Positions 45,888 through 57,672 of a stretch of DNA of 64,000 bases are shown here, piece by piece. Source of the stretch: Halichondria panicea (lineage: Eukaryota; Porifera; Demospongiae; Suberitida; Halichondriidae); NCBI RefSeq assembly GCF_963675165.1, contig NC_087377.1, positions 6,279,122-6,343,121 on the forward strand, read 5' to 3'. The notes below the pieces were generated by a model, which saw only the letters and a list, made by a program, of their open reading frames with translations, did no database searches and was not told the origin of the DNA. The position numbers and the translations under genes are program-made. Position 1 is the first letter of the stretch. The number at the start of each line of letters is the position of its first letter.

Positions 45888-45911
45888 AACTGATACTCCT
45901 TCTCACTTGAC

Positions 45912-47400
45912 TTAAACATTAGGTTCCACCACTCCAGTTTTCTCTCGGAGTTTGCAAAAAGTTTCACGACTGAGACCTTTGGTAAAAATGTTAGCAACCA
46001 TTTCGATAGTTGGACAATATTTGAGAGTGATCGTGCCTTGCGTCACTTGTTCACGAATGAAGTGATGTTTGATATCAATATGCTTAGCACGTCCATGGAA
46101 TTGAGGATTCTTTGTCATAGCGATAGCAGATTGATTGTCCTCATACATTAGAGTAGGTGAGTCTACAGTAGAGGAATCAGTGAGTTTTATGATTAGCTGC
46201 CTTAGCCAGACAGATTCTTGGGCAGCACTAGCCATAGCAACGTATTCCGATTCGGCAGTCGACAATGCAACACATCTCTGTTTCTGGCTTTCCATGAGAT
46301 TGCTCCACCACATAGCAAAAATACGTACCCTGAGGTTGACTTTCAATCGTCAATATCTCCGGCCCAGTCGGCATCAGTATAACCATAGGTATTTGAGCTA
46401 TCCACAGTGTAGCGGATTCCATAATTTGTGGTTCCTTTCAGGTAGCGAAGTAATCGTTTCAGAGCTAACCAGTGCTCCTTCGTGGGGTTTGATGTGAATC
46501 TGGCCAAACTGCTCACAGCATATGAATTGTCCGGCCGTGTACAAACGGAGAGGTACAGCAAACTTCCGATCGCAGACTGATACTCCTTCTGGTCCACACA
46601 CACATCCTTGTCGGTTGCTTTGGTGAGCTTGGAGGTGTTGCTCACTGGCGTGCTTACTTGCTTGCAATCTTGCATTCCAAGCGTTTTGAGTAAGTTCTTT
46701 GTGTGACTTGATTGACCAATCCAAATTGAGTCCTGTGTCTTTTGATCAACCTTGATCCCGAGAAAATAGTTCAGTTCGCCAAGGTCCTTGATGTTGAATT
46801 TTGTTGACAGAGCAGTCTTGACTTCCTCCAGATTTTGTTCCATCTTTCCAGCCAATATAATGTCATCAACATACACTCCAATATAAAACTTCTCTCCTCC
46901 TATGTTCTTGTGGTAGATACATGGGTCGTTTTGTGATTGAGTGAAATCCATCTCCTTCAATTGAGCTGTGTTCCAGCATCACGGAGATTGCTTAAGTCCA
47001 TAGATGCTCTTCTTGAGACTTGAGTTTACAGACGTGCTGCTCTTTTCCATTTACCTCGAATCTACCTCGAATCCTTCAGGTTGTTTCATGGACACTTTTT
47101 CCTCAAGAGTACCATTTAGAAAAGCGATGGTTACATCCACTTGATGGAGCTTGAGTCCATTCCGAACAGATAGAGCAATGAGGACACGTAGTGATTCTTG
47201 TCTAACCACTGGGCAGAATGTTTCGTCGTAGTCTGTCCCATATTTCTACTAGTCTCGCCTTGTATCGTTTTACTGAGCCATCAGATCCAGTCTTCTTCTT
47301 AAACACCCATTTGCTGCCAACTAGCTTTCGTCCAGGTGGTAGCTTGACGAGGTTCCATACATCGTTTTCTTTCAGAGACTTCATTTCCGTCTCCATGGCT
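45912..47400 (-). pseudogene. pol: Copia reverse transcriptase and RNase H
   Basis: RT begins with LVGSKWVFKKKTGSDGS (about 47330) and continues after a frame break with the catalytic YVDDIILAG (46343-46960) and IGSLLYLSVCTRPDNSYAVS. RNase H reads ALSTAESEYVAMASAAQE, MYEDNQSAIAM and HIDIKHHFIREQV (45912-46346). An 11-bp duplication ('tacctcgaatc' twice) at about 47053-47074 contributes to the break between the two RT parts. Confidence 0.9.
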
Positions 47401-48900
47401 ACCTTCCATTTAGCCGTGTCTCGGCTAGCATTTGCTTCAGTGAGTGTTGTAGGTGCTTCAGTTGTGAGGTGGCTTTGCTCCCTTCCATAGTAAACAGGCT
47501 GCTTTCTCTCTCTGCTAGATCTTCTAGGTGGCTCATCAACGTTTTCGGTGTTGGGTTGTTCATCTTCCGTTTCAGATTCAGTTTCGGATTCACTTGATAG
47601 ATCGACAATCTGAAATTGTTAACAGTTTCGGCTTCGGTTTCTTCACCATCGTTTGGTGTTTCGTCAAACTGTACGTCTCGACTGTAGAAGGTCTTTCTTT
47701 TTGTGACATAGAGTCTGTAACCTTTGGTTTCTACATATTTCCGTGCTTTCGTGTCAAACTTGCCCCGTTCATCTTTGGGAATATGGGCGTATGCATAACA
47801 CCGAAACGCTCGAAGGTTGCATACCTTCGGCTTTTCTCCGTTCCATGCCTCGTACGGTGTTTTCTCTTGCACTGCTTTTGTAGGGCAACGATTCTTCAGG
47901 TAAGTTGCAGTTGATACTGCCTCGGCCCAGTAATGTTTGGAGAGATTTGCATCTAAAAGCATAGATCTTGCTGACTCAACCAATGTCCTATTGAGCCTCT
48001 CAGCCACTCCAGCCACTCCATTTTGTTCTGGCGTTTTAGGGATTGTTCTTTCGTGTCAGATTCCTTCATCCCTCAAGAATTTTTCGAATTCGTTTGAAGT
48101 GTATTCTCCGCTGTTATCAGTTCTTAGAGTTTTTAGCTTTCGTTTGCTTTGTTTCTCTACAAGTGCTTTCCAATTGCGAAAGTGACCTGATTTTTAGTTT
48201 TCAGGATATACACCCATGTGTATCTTGTTTTGTCATCAGTGAAGGTGAGAAAATATTCAGCTCCTCCTAGGGACTTTCTTGTATTTTCCCACGTATTTTC
48301 CCACACACGTCCGAGTGCACAAGTTCCAGAGCTTCTGTCGTCTGAGAGGTACTGCTGCTACGATGATGCTTTCCACCAACACAGGTCTCGCAAAAACCGA
48401 TCTTGTTAGCCGCATCATAGTTAAACTGTTCAACAAGTTTCTCCTTTGCAATCCGTTCACCGAGATGTCCATATCGTCTGTGCCACAGCTTCTCTGTGCT
48501 GTCTTTTCCAGCCACATTTACGACTTCTTGAGCACAGTGTTCCAGGTGGTAGAGATTGCCAACGCGTGTGGCAAAAGTAATTACTTCCTTCTTCTCGTTC
48601 AGAATTTCACAGTCAAATCTTGTTGTCTTTCCTTTACTAGAGGCTTTAGATACGCTCAACAGGCTGTATGAGAGTTTGGGTACCAAAAGAACATTGTTCC
48701 ACTTGCATTTCTTTGTGCATCCATCCGGCAGTAGCGTCTCCAGTATCACTATGCCTTCAGCAGTTCCTTTGAGAGAGCGCCCATCGCCTAGTGTCACTAC
48801 TTGTGGAGTTTGCAGTAGTTTCAGCTCCGTAAACGAGAGTTCATCGTTGCCCTGAGTCAACAATCCAGGCGCCTTTCGTTGATGAAGCATTAAGTGCAAG
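47399..48900 (-). pseudogene. pol: Copia protease/integrase region
   Basis: The GAWIVDSG protease-type motif overlaps the end of gag at about 48850. LWHRRYGHLGERIAKE and CETCVGGKHHR (48267-48899) form the HHCC zinc-binding start of integrase; AERLNRTLVESARSML and AEAVSTATYLKNRCPTKAV (47399-48016) come from its core end. The middle is interrupted around 48016-48300, where two short perfect duplications lie (9 bp near 48001, 12 bp near 48281). Confidence 0.85.
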
Positions 48901-49590
48901 GGTAGTCACCAGAGCTTCTTCATCTGAGTGCGTCTCAGCTAGGCTGGCTGCTTGTTTCTTTTGACTCTGAGTCGCTAGGAACTTCCTGCAGTCCTTCTTG
49001 AAGTGGCCAGGCTTGTCGCAAAAATGACATTTGAAGTTTTTGGGCCTCCTGAGATTTCTCTGGCTACTTGCTGTGAGTGCCTTCCGTCCGTCGCTATCCG
49101 TACATTTTGGAGCCTTTTCTTGGAACTTTGATTCTTCCTGCAGTAGTCTCTCGGTTACTAGTTCCCATTTAGGCACGCTTTGCCTCCAGTGCCGTCACCA
49201 ACAAATCAAATGAGTCTGGTAGGCTAGCGAGCAGATGCACGACTCTGTCTTCTTCTGTCACGGGATCTCCAAGCACTGCGAGTGCTGCAAACAGTTCACT
49301 CATCGTTTTGATGTGGTTCCTTGAGTTGAAGTGCATAGAGCTTTCTTCTTAGCTGCAGCTTATTTGCCCATGTCTTGCACTGAAATTGTTCCTCCAGCTT
49401 CGTCCACGCAGCTTGGGGTCACCTAGCAGGTACAGCAATGACGGCTCAACTGCGAGCACGATCACCGCGAGTGCGTGGTCCTTTCTTGCAAAGAACTTTC
49501 TCTGTGGTTCTCCATCTCCACCTGGTGCGCTTCCGTCCCGCTGACTATGCTCCAAAGGCTGTCCTTGACAAGGGCCATTCGACATTGTAC
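48841..49590 (-). pseudogene. gag: Copia gag region
   Basis: The zinc knuckle CHFCDKPGHFKKDC lies in 48841-49176. Upstream parts (49180-49590) show gag-like composition but in more than one frame. The start near 49585 (MSNGPCQGQ) is close to the 5' LTR. Confidence 0.7.
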
Positions 49591-49721
49591 CCTCCAGGTA
49601 GGGTAATTCTGTAGAGTAGACTTGCTAGTAGATCGTACGTTCGTTTAAGAGTTCAATAATAGAGTCTTTGTTGCTAGCTATTCACTTCTATAGAGACTGA
49701 TTACCTTGTAGTAGTCTCATG

Positions 49722-49737
49722 AATCAGCCCATAACCT
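49722..49737 (-). promoter_or_regulatory. Copia primer-binding-like site
   Basis: On the minus strand, AGGTTATGGGCTGA follows the 5' LTR. Copia elements typically prime from an internal initiator-tRNA-Met fragment whose complement contains GGTTATGGGC, so this fits the class. Confidence 0.6.
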
Positions 49738-49985
49738 ATTGGCAAGAGATCTGATGCACAGCAATAGCTAGCGAGTTGAATTTGACAGAGTTTCAGGTAA
49801 CGATAGAGATCACAGAAAGACACTGACAAAACAGAACATGCATGCAGGGTATAGTGCACAGAGACGCGCAGGGCCTCTTTACAACAAAAGAACTATTGTA
49901 CAAAACAAAAGACTACTAAGGGAGGCTCTGCTCCAGGAAACTCAACAAGATAATTACTAATAAACATTCCTAACACAAACTATGG
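49738..49985 (-). repeat. Copia LTR, right copy (5' LTR)
   Basis: Partner of 45639-45887. Near-identity of the two copies implies a recent insertion if mutation rates are ordinary. Confidence 0.88.
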
Positions 49986-50034
49986 TAACTACACTAACGA
50001 ATAATTAAGTCTAAGTGTTAAAACACATAACTAA

Positions 50035-50292
50035 GGCCACTCCAAGTGACGCTCTGGTTTCTGGTCCTGAAGTTTTTCTAATTGCATGCGGGCGGGCGGC
50101 TTTTCTCATTATGTCATTATCATTTCGAATCTCATTATTTTGCAAATGAATATCATTATCACACTATTTTGTACACGTGGACCATTTTGCGCATGCGTAG
50201 TAGAAATAATGAGATAGAAATCCAATAGAAATCCAAGAATAAAATCTGATGCGGGCGGTGGACCAGAAACCAGAGTATCACTTGGAGTGGCC
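50035..50292. mobile_element. PIF/Harbinger-like MITE, TAA target duplication
   Basis: Ends GGCCACTCCAAGTGA and TCACTTGGAGTGGCC are exact inverses, and both are flanked by TAA. The 3-bp TWA-type duplication and G-rich tip suit PIF/Harbinger. Another copy's left end lies at 10367-10418, also next to TAA. Confidence 0.8.
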
Positions 50293-50733
50293 TAATAATA
50301 AATAGTTTCAGCACATGATCAGCCCCACCCATTTTTCTGCAAGCAAGGGGGTTTCTGGGCAACTAGGAAACCTACGCCCCTGGGTCTTGTGTTCTAACAT
50401 TGGCTAGTTTATTGGATATATCCTGTTTGGACTGACTTTGATTTCTGGGCAAATTAGTAGAGTAGAAGAAGGTGTTATGAGACGGAACCAATTATGAGAC
50501 AGCTGTTTAAAACAGGACTGCTTCAGCTATTCTGTCTGCATTTAATAGCACTACCACTCTAGTATTTTTTCCAACAGAAATTTGTACATGTAGTTGTTAT
50601 GCTTGTGTTGACAAAGATACCACAATAGTTTGTTTAAGTACAGAATTTAATTGGAAAAAACATTTTAAGTGACCAAATTTAAGTGGGTGCCAAATGTTTT
50701 GTAGTAAAATTCACTAGGTATCTGTTAAAACAG

Positions 50734-50828
50734 TAGCCTCGGTCCCAGGCCGATTTTTTTTTAATAGAACGAAGTTGAAAGGCGACCTAGCGTTCAATTG
50801 GAGACGGATCGGCCGGGGGTCGAGGCTA
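50734..50828. mobile_element. Foldback, TAGCCTCGA family
   Basis: A 95-bp copy from 'tagcctcggtcccaggccga' to 'tcggccgggggtcgaggcta', with a short unrelated loop. Confidence 0.7.
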
Positions 50829-51229
50829 TTAAAACAGGAGTAACTGTTTTTATAGGCAGAGTAATCGCTGTATTATATATCAGAAAGTTCCACATTATGT
50901 TATAACAGCCAATTAGCGTTAAAATTAATTAATTGCAATGGTGTCTCATAATACCCCCCCCTGTCTCATAATACCCGAATCACTTTGAACACTAAATGCT
51001 AGCATTAGCTGCAAACAAAGCACTATCACTAATTTTTTTTGCTTGCATGCAAGCCTATTGACCGTAGTAGTTAGTGAACAGGCTATTTAGCTCCCTCAAG
51101 ATTACTGCAAGACAGGGGGGTCAGAAACATTTAGAGGTCTCATAATACCCCCTTGTACTCTACTCCCCAGTTTTGGATCCTAATTTTCCTGTGGCCAGTT
51201 CATGAATAATATAGCTACTAGTACTGTGA

Positions 51230-51350
51230 CTCTGGAACCTGGCTTGCACTTCAGGACCTGGGTATGTATGCTGGAAAAACTGTTTCTTTATCCAATTCTG
51301 ATAGTAAACAATGACGTAACAGAAGCCATAATTAAATTTACGGAGAATTA
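51230..51350. repeat. Interspersed repeat shared with 58602-58725
   Basis: 'aacctggcttgcact', 'tgctggaaa', 'ctttatccaattct' and 'cataattaaat' occur in the same order at 58602-58725. The rest of 50829-52520 has no recognisable gene; a further shared block ('catatgctgacttggcactt') links 51477 to 23611. Confidence 0.5.
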
Positions 51351-52522
51351 CTGTAGTATTTACAAGCCACAAACAGAAATTACTCACTATGATGCAAAAC
51401 CACAATTACATCATTTGAAGCCAAATTTGTAGTCTTAGACTGATCCCCATTTTTACGAATGGTGATATTAGGTTTCATATGCTGACTTGGCACTTTCGAA
51501 TTATGATCGCCCTCTATATATTTTCTTGTGCTGCTATCAGGAGCACAAGAGTGCTCCCTGGCCCTCTGGAGTGCCCCTGGTGCTATCAAGAGCCTTATAA
51601 ATTTATTGTATGTAAGCCAATCCTATTAAATACATCATGGCTGAGTTAGTGGTTCATAATTATGGTTTTAGTGTTGATCATCTTGCATGTTGGAGGAGGC
51701 ATGCATAAACATTTGAAACACATGCTTTGCTTCCAAGTTTCATTGATTATACCACAATCATGGTACAGAGACTATTAATACACATTCGATGTAAACTTGT
51801 AACAGAAATTATGTTCAGGGAAGTGAAGTGAAGTGAAGTGAAAAGTTATCATGTATAGTGAGGCTGCATGTATCCCACGTTTCTTCCTCTGGAAACTCTC
51901 AGCTGAAAAGTGATAATTGTTATTAGAATAAAAAAAAGCTGCTTACTTTTTTATTGAGATGCATCACTGGCAGCCATAACCCTTCTGTCCAGCCCTATAT
52001 AGCGATAGAAAAAGACATTCGGCTATAGGATAGTCATACCACGCTCCAAACAGGTATAAACCAAGAAGATGCTCACGAGTTCATGCTGGCAATTCTTGAC
52101 ATAATCAACAGCCACCTACATACAGTACAGTACTACCTGTAGTTGTATAGAAGCAGGTATCGATAATAATCAGACTGAGGTTCCTCTTTTTTATATACCT
52201 TTTACCTTCTTACAAGTAAATGAGTCTAGTCCACAGTAGTGTATATGCATGAGTCTAGTCTCTGGAAGAATGACATGAGCTCTGCCTCACTAGAACTACA
52301 TGTAGCTAGCTAGCTAGCTGATTTAAAATTGCATATAGAGTGCTGAGTCAGCAACAAATAATGTCAATATTCGTTGAGTCAGCATAATTATGGAAACCTT
52401 CCTGTTATTATCCAGTCGAATGGCCAAGGCCAAATTTACCTCATGAACGGGAAGTACTTCCTGTTGTCTATCTGGACCTGCGGTTTAAAGCTCAATTTCT
52501 GCACTAACTTTAGCTCAGTGTT

Positions 52523-53568
52523 ATGGAACGCCGTTTGCGACAAAATTCAGGCAGAATCTGATAGGCGTGTGCATCCAATATAAAATCGATTTTTGAAGAT
52601 CGATTTTTAATAATCGATTTTTTACAGTTGATTTTCGATTTACACGTGAACGATCTTTGACAATCGATCTGATAATCGATTTTTGAAATTCGATTTTTGA
52701 AAATTGATTCTTGATAATCGATTTTTGATAATCGATTATTGAAATTCGATTATCAAGAATCAATTTTCAAAAATCGATTATTGAAATTCGATTTTTGATA
52801 ATCGATTTTAGAACTGCTCTGAAGGGGGCTGGGGGGTCCCTGTCTAAAGCTGTATCACGTGAGACTATCCTTAGAGAAATTTTGCATTGAAGAACCCACT
52901 ATTCATGACTTCTATTCTATCTGGAATCACCAAACTCTTTCTCAGCTCTTTCTCTAAGCACACACAAGATGGCCAAATAAAACAGTGCTGGCAAGAAAAC
53001 ATACAAAAATGGGTGCACGAAGGAACTAAATAAGATTAGCACCAACAGAACAGTTCTAAAATTAATGATTTTTATTGTGACTTATGGCCCTCCTTTTTAA
53101 TGGTTCCAAAAAAACAATAATGTTTCGCTTTTGCGTTATAGTCTATCATGTGAGATAGCTAACCAAGCCAAGCTTTGATTCCAGGCCATGGAGAAGGAGT
53201 TTGTACTAATTGTGTATGTTCTGAGTTTCAAGGGCGGCCTAACTGTAGCCTTGAATCCATTTTAATCGGCCTGGATTCGAGGCTAGTATCAATCAATTGC
53301 AATAGATTTTCAAAAATTGATTATTAAAAATCGAATTTCAATAATCGATTATCAAAAATCGATTTCAAAAATCGAATTTCAAAAATCGATTATTAAAATC
53401 GAATTTCAATAATCGATTATCAGATCGATTGTCAAAGATCGTTCACGTGTAAATCGAAAATCAACCGTAAAAAATCGATTATTAAAAATCGATCTTCAAA
53501 AATCGATTTTATATTGGATGCACACGCCTATCAGACTGCCTGAATTTTGTCGCAAACGGCGTTCCATA
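52523..53568. mobile_element. Large foldback with ATCGAT-rich arms
   Basis: The left arm starts 'gaacgccgtttgcgacaaaa' and continues 'gcgtgtgcatccaatataaa'; the right arm is its inverse, ending at about 53568. Each arm (about 290 and 250 bp) contains many tandem 'aatcgattttt' and 'aaattcgattttt' units, each centred on the palindrome ATCGAT. The spacer (about 500 bp) holds another foldback (53165-53285). No protein is evident. Confidence 0.8.
53165..53285. mobile_element. Foldback, TAGCCTCGA family, in the ATCGAT element spacer
   Basis: Left end 'aagctttgattccaggcc' is decayed; the right end 'ggcctggattcgaggcta' is intact. It is nested inside 52523-53568. Confidence 0.55.
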
Positions 53569-54009
53569 CAGTGTAACTTTTTATTCCTTGCATGTATACA
53601 ATATATATTTGCATATTCTTTATTGTTATTGCATCCTCTTTGCAACAATATGTATATCACAATTTTAACACTGAGTGTTGCTTTACACAAGAGATTTTTG
53701 TGCAGCCACCAAATCTTGCGGTTTTGACCTACCCGCATATTAGCCGATGTAAAAAACGGTTCCTCACCCTGTACCAGCTCCAAAGTTTGCATACCAATAG
53801 TTTAAAGGCTGATGCGTATTATGTCCAAAAAATTGGACTGTTCTACTGTATATTCATTACTTTACAGCATGTCAAAGTGGGCGTACTTTAGACACCAGCC
53901 ACATGGTATTTACAAGAGTTCTTCACCAGTACCACTGGTCCAACTTATGGTAAGCTATAAAAACAATGCACACAACAACAAAACTATCAACATAAAATTT
54001 AATAGAATA

Positions 54010-55886
54010 ATGAGATCTGCTAGAGATGCTAGAGATGCTGGAAGAGAGTCGCGTCATGTAACTTCAGCAGTACATCCAGGCCGATCATGCGAAGAATGTG
54101 TTCTGTGTAAGAAGAAAGACCTGTCCAAGTTTTCCCATCCCAAATCCTGGAAAGATCCTTCCCTGCTGCAGCAACTCCAAGCCACTGAGCCTTCTCTCAA
54201 TGTACAGCCAGAAAGCTGCATCTGCTTGCTTTGTAGGAGGGATGTGAGCAATGTTAATGATGTTAGCTTCTCACCTAGATGGAGAAAGAATATAGGTATC
54301 ATGAAACTGATATGTTATATTCCTAATTGTACGAACACTGACATTAAAACCAAGTTAATCGATGTACAACAATTAACACCATTTTTCCCAGTGGGGCACA
54401 ACGATGCTACCTTTTCCAACGAAGATGGAACTAACAATGTACCAATTTGCTCATATCACTACATGCAATGGTACAGGTACGCACACACAACACATAGTGA
54501 CTGCAAAACATGTGGAAAACAAATCCGTGACTACAGCAAAAGCCGTCCTGTGCCAGAGCCAGTAGTACTCCAACATTTTCTAAATACTAATACTGAATTC
54601 AAAGGCACCTTTCAACCAGATGATCGTGTGTGTTATGCTTGCTATAAGTCTCATCTTATTGCTGTAAAGCACGCTAAGAATGTAGTTACAAGCACAGATG
54701 GAGACCTGACAGACCTAATTTCTGAGATAAAGCAGAATCTTCCTAGATTGTCAGATGTTCGCACTTGGGAGAATGTAATAGACTACGCTGTTCACTCACT
54801 AGCTATTACAGTTGGTGAAGGCCTTCTAAAACAGACCGCATTTCTACTACCACAAGTGTATTTGAAATTTAAGCTCGAACTAGATTCTATTGCTACAAAA
54901 TCGGATGTACAAAAGGAGGACAAAAATCTTCACAGTCATACTTGGCTAAGAAGCTGTCTTTCATCTCTGCTACAGCATCATATGGCTTACAGGTGTGCAA
55001 TTCCAAAATATGGTACACTAATATACCGCTATGGGGGTGATCTTGTACATGCTCTTACCGTAGCTCTCGAGCAAGGAAACACACAGGTTGCGACTACATT
55101 TCTTTTTTCAATGGACTAGGTAAAACCACTTTTCTAAAGACATTGCTTGAGTATGCCGAATTCATAACAACAAATACAACCAGCACACCTGGTACACTCA
55201 CAAATGAGCACAATGGGTATTTATCTTTCTTGCGGCTAGTAGGGTGCGCCTATTTTAAGAAGCACAAGTCAGCATTCTTACCTTCATTTCCAACTCCAAT
55301 GACCTTGTTCAACTCAGTCCAGTCAGCTAGCAATCACCAACGACATGAGCAATGGCTTGATCTTATACGAGACAGAATATGGGCGAGAATTCAGTACGAG
55401 GAGGACATGACACCCTCGCATGAAGCATTGCTTCGACATTGGAAGAGGAGTAGCTGGGTTTCATCTGTCTGGAATCAAGCGGCATCAAACAACATTGTCC
55501 ATCCACCACTGGAAGACTTCGGCTGGAAAAAGCCTGATCCAAACACCCTCATGATAGATTGGGACAGTGAAAGCAATGTGTCTAGAATCAGACAACAAGT
55601 AGCGCTGATTCGGAAAGGCTGTGGCTGTAAAACAGGATGCTCCTCATCACGCTGTAACTGCAAGAAACGTAATGGTTACTGTGGTCCTGGCTGCATATGT
55701 ACAGGATGCACTAACCTCCCTGTTGAAGCTCTAGCAGCAGAGCAGGAAGACATTGACAGTGCGAGTGACAGTGCAAGTGATGAACAGTCCGACGTCAGCA
55801 GTGATATCGATGGTAGTCACTTGGACGTTGAAGTCAACCAACTCATGTGTGATATCTTTGGAGACTCTGAAGGTGAAGATTTATAG
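54010..55886 (+). pseudogene. Tesmin/TSO1-like CXC-domain protein with one frameshift
   Basis: The first frame (likely ATG at 54010, ending 55119) has several zinc-type cysteine pairs (CEECVLCKK, CICLLCRRD, CKTCGKQI, CYACYKSH) and ends after YRYGGDLVHALTVALEQ. The second (to 55886) continues the same protein with GCDYISFFNGLGK, then EEDMTPSHEALLRHWKRSSW and a CXC motif, GCGCKTGCSSSRCNCKK followed by GYCGPGCICTGC. An acidic tail follows. The frames overlap around 55060-55120, so one small indel separates them. Multicopy proteins with this order occur in cnidarians, sponges and fish and behave like mobile-element genes. CXC domains bind DNA. A correct frame could also result from sequencing error. 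Confidence 0.7.
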
Positions 55887-56281
55887 CATAGGAGTCAACA
55901 CACAAACTGAGACACTAACTCTCATTAGTCAATGATTTTTATTATCTATATTACACATGTACATGCTGAAAACCACATGACACTTTCAAGTAGTATAAAA
56001 TCTAAATGAACAATGGGAACAGCTAGATAGCTATTTATAATATACAATAGACCTACCTGAACAACATTAGCCAGCTATAAAGTTGTGATCAGTTGAGGAA
56101 CCAAAGTTACAGAAGCAGGAGGAAAGGCACCTACAACACCCTTGTTCCATATACTGGCTTGTAGCTTCGCTCCAGCACGATTCTACACCTTCAACTTGGT
56201 ATCAATCAGTAGCTCAGATGATACCCTCCACGTTTCTACAGTCACTTCCTATCATGTGACTATTGAATGCCAAGTCAAGCC
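55887..56281. other. Interval between CXC gene and short 9-bp-TSD element
   Basis: No gene or clear repeat seen. The last nine bases (56273-56281, AGTCAAGCC) are the left target duplication of the next element. Confidence 0.5.
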
Positions 56282-57044
56282 TAGACTCGCAAGCCACTCC
56301 CTTTTCTCTGATTGGACGGGGGCGGGAGAAAAGGGACTGGTGACTCTGGGACACATTTTGTGTCTCTACCAGAATTTGGGTAGAGATTATTCATTGATTT
56401 TTCCAGGTGATCCAAAAATTGCGTGAGGTTAAGTAGAATTGCGTAGCCTGCAAAAGTGATCGCGGGCTTCTTAGCTACAGTTTAAGAATGGATGCTAGTG
56501 CTAGAAAAGAGAAGATGATGGAGTAATAACATCATCAGGCATTCAGCTAGGATATAGTCATCTAAGACACCAGCAGAGATTAGCTTGTTTTAGTTTTACG
56601 TGATGAGAACTGGCAGCCGAAAGTCATTGGTTGCCTAAAGCTTTTAATAACCTGTACAATACAAGACAGATAATGGCAGACGGCAGCAGTTGAATTGAGA
56701 GTAGTCAGACTTGTACAAGCTGTCTTAAATCGCTGCCACTCCTCGGTTCAAAGAAGGACTGCCAAGATTTCTACGTTCATCAGCTGTTCCATGCTAATCC
56801 ACAAGTTGTGGCACAACAGACACTGGTACAAGGATCTATAAAATCAAAAGGCTGGCTAGATAGATCTGTATACTTGTCTTCTGTGTGTCTTTAGCTTTTG
56901 ACGCATCAGAATAAATTGGATAATTTGCACGTGACATTAATATTTAATAGCATTCCTGATTTACACAAGCTGTAGCCCAGAGTCACCAGTCCCTTTTCTC
57001 CCGCCCCCGTCCAATCAGAGAAAAGGGAGTGGCTTGCGAGTCTA
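56282..57044. mobile_element. Non-autonomous member of the RecQ-bearing transposon family
   Basis: 69-bp perfect inverted ends start TAGACTCGCAAGCCACTCCC, with the 9-bp duplication AGTCAAGCC on both sides (56273-56281, 57045-57053). The next 100 bp inside the left end match the helicase-start end of 58954-61382 ('gtgtctctaccagaatttgg', 'attgcgtagcctgcaa'), down to a sequence like the helicase start codon region ('agaatggatg'). The right interior matches the other end ('ctgatttacacaagctgtag'). It is therefore an internal-deletion derivative of a full-length relative. Confidence 0.88.
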
Positions 57045-57672
57045 AGTCAAGCCCTCCAAAGTCAGAGTCTGTTTTTTGTTTACTCCCCAACATGACGTAA
57101 TTGGAAATGCATATTTAAGTAACTGCCCTATGTTTTACATGCAACTTCCGGTCTCTGGCCATACGACTGTATCGCCTTTCATTTTTACTGACAAAGAAGA
57201 ACCCTAAACAGTATTAAAAGACTTCATGGAGATATCGATTCGATAGTAGACTGAGCGCTGTAGGATAGGTCAATATAGGTATACAATCTTATATGTAGAC
57301 TCTTGTAGATATAGTAAAGCCTAAAGGTTAGTCAACTATAGATCTACCCGGCAAAAGTTACAGGTTTGTAAAGTTTCTATTTATGTTGAGGTTGACATTC
57401 ATGTTGTCATACTTTGTTTCATATACCATTGGATTCCTTGTTAGAAAAAGCGCTAGAGCTGGTATAAGTCAACCAGCTATAAAAGTCATGTAGAAGTCGC
57501 TATAATTATAATAATTATGTATATATATACTCGACTCGTCAACCACATAGAGCATAAATTATAAATGAAACCATAATTGACCACATAACTTCCAGGCCGA
57601 AAATAGACTTCAGGTACATACAATAATTTATTTTACATTTATACAGGTACAATCGAGTGGACCAAGGGCAAT

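Larger units (their letters stand above)
45639..49985 (-). mobile_element. Ty1/Copia retrotransposon, near-identical LTRs
   Basis: Direct repeats at 45639-45887 and 49738-49985 differ at only about two substitutions and one small indel. Between them, read right to left, are gag with a CCHC knuckle, protease, integrase, reverse transcriptase and RNase H, the Copia order. Several frames are nonetheless broken. No convincing target duplication was found. Confidence 0.92.
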
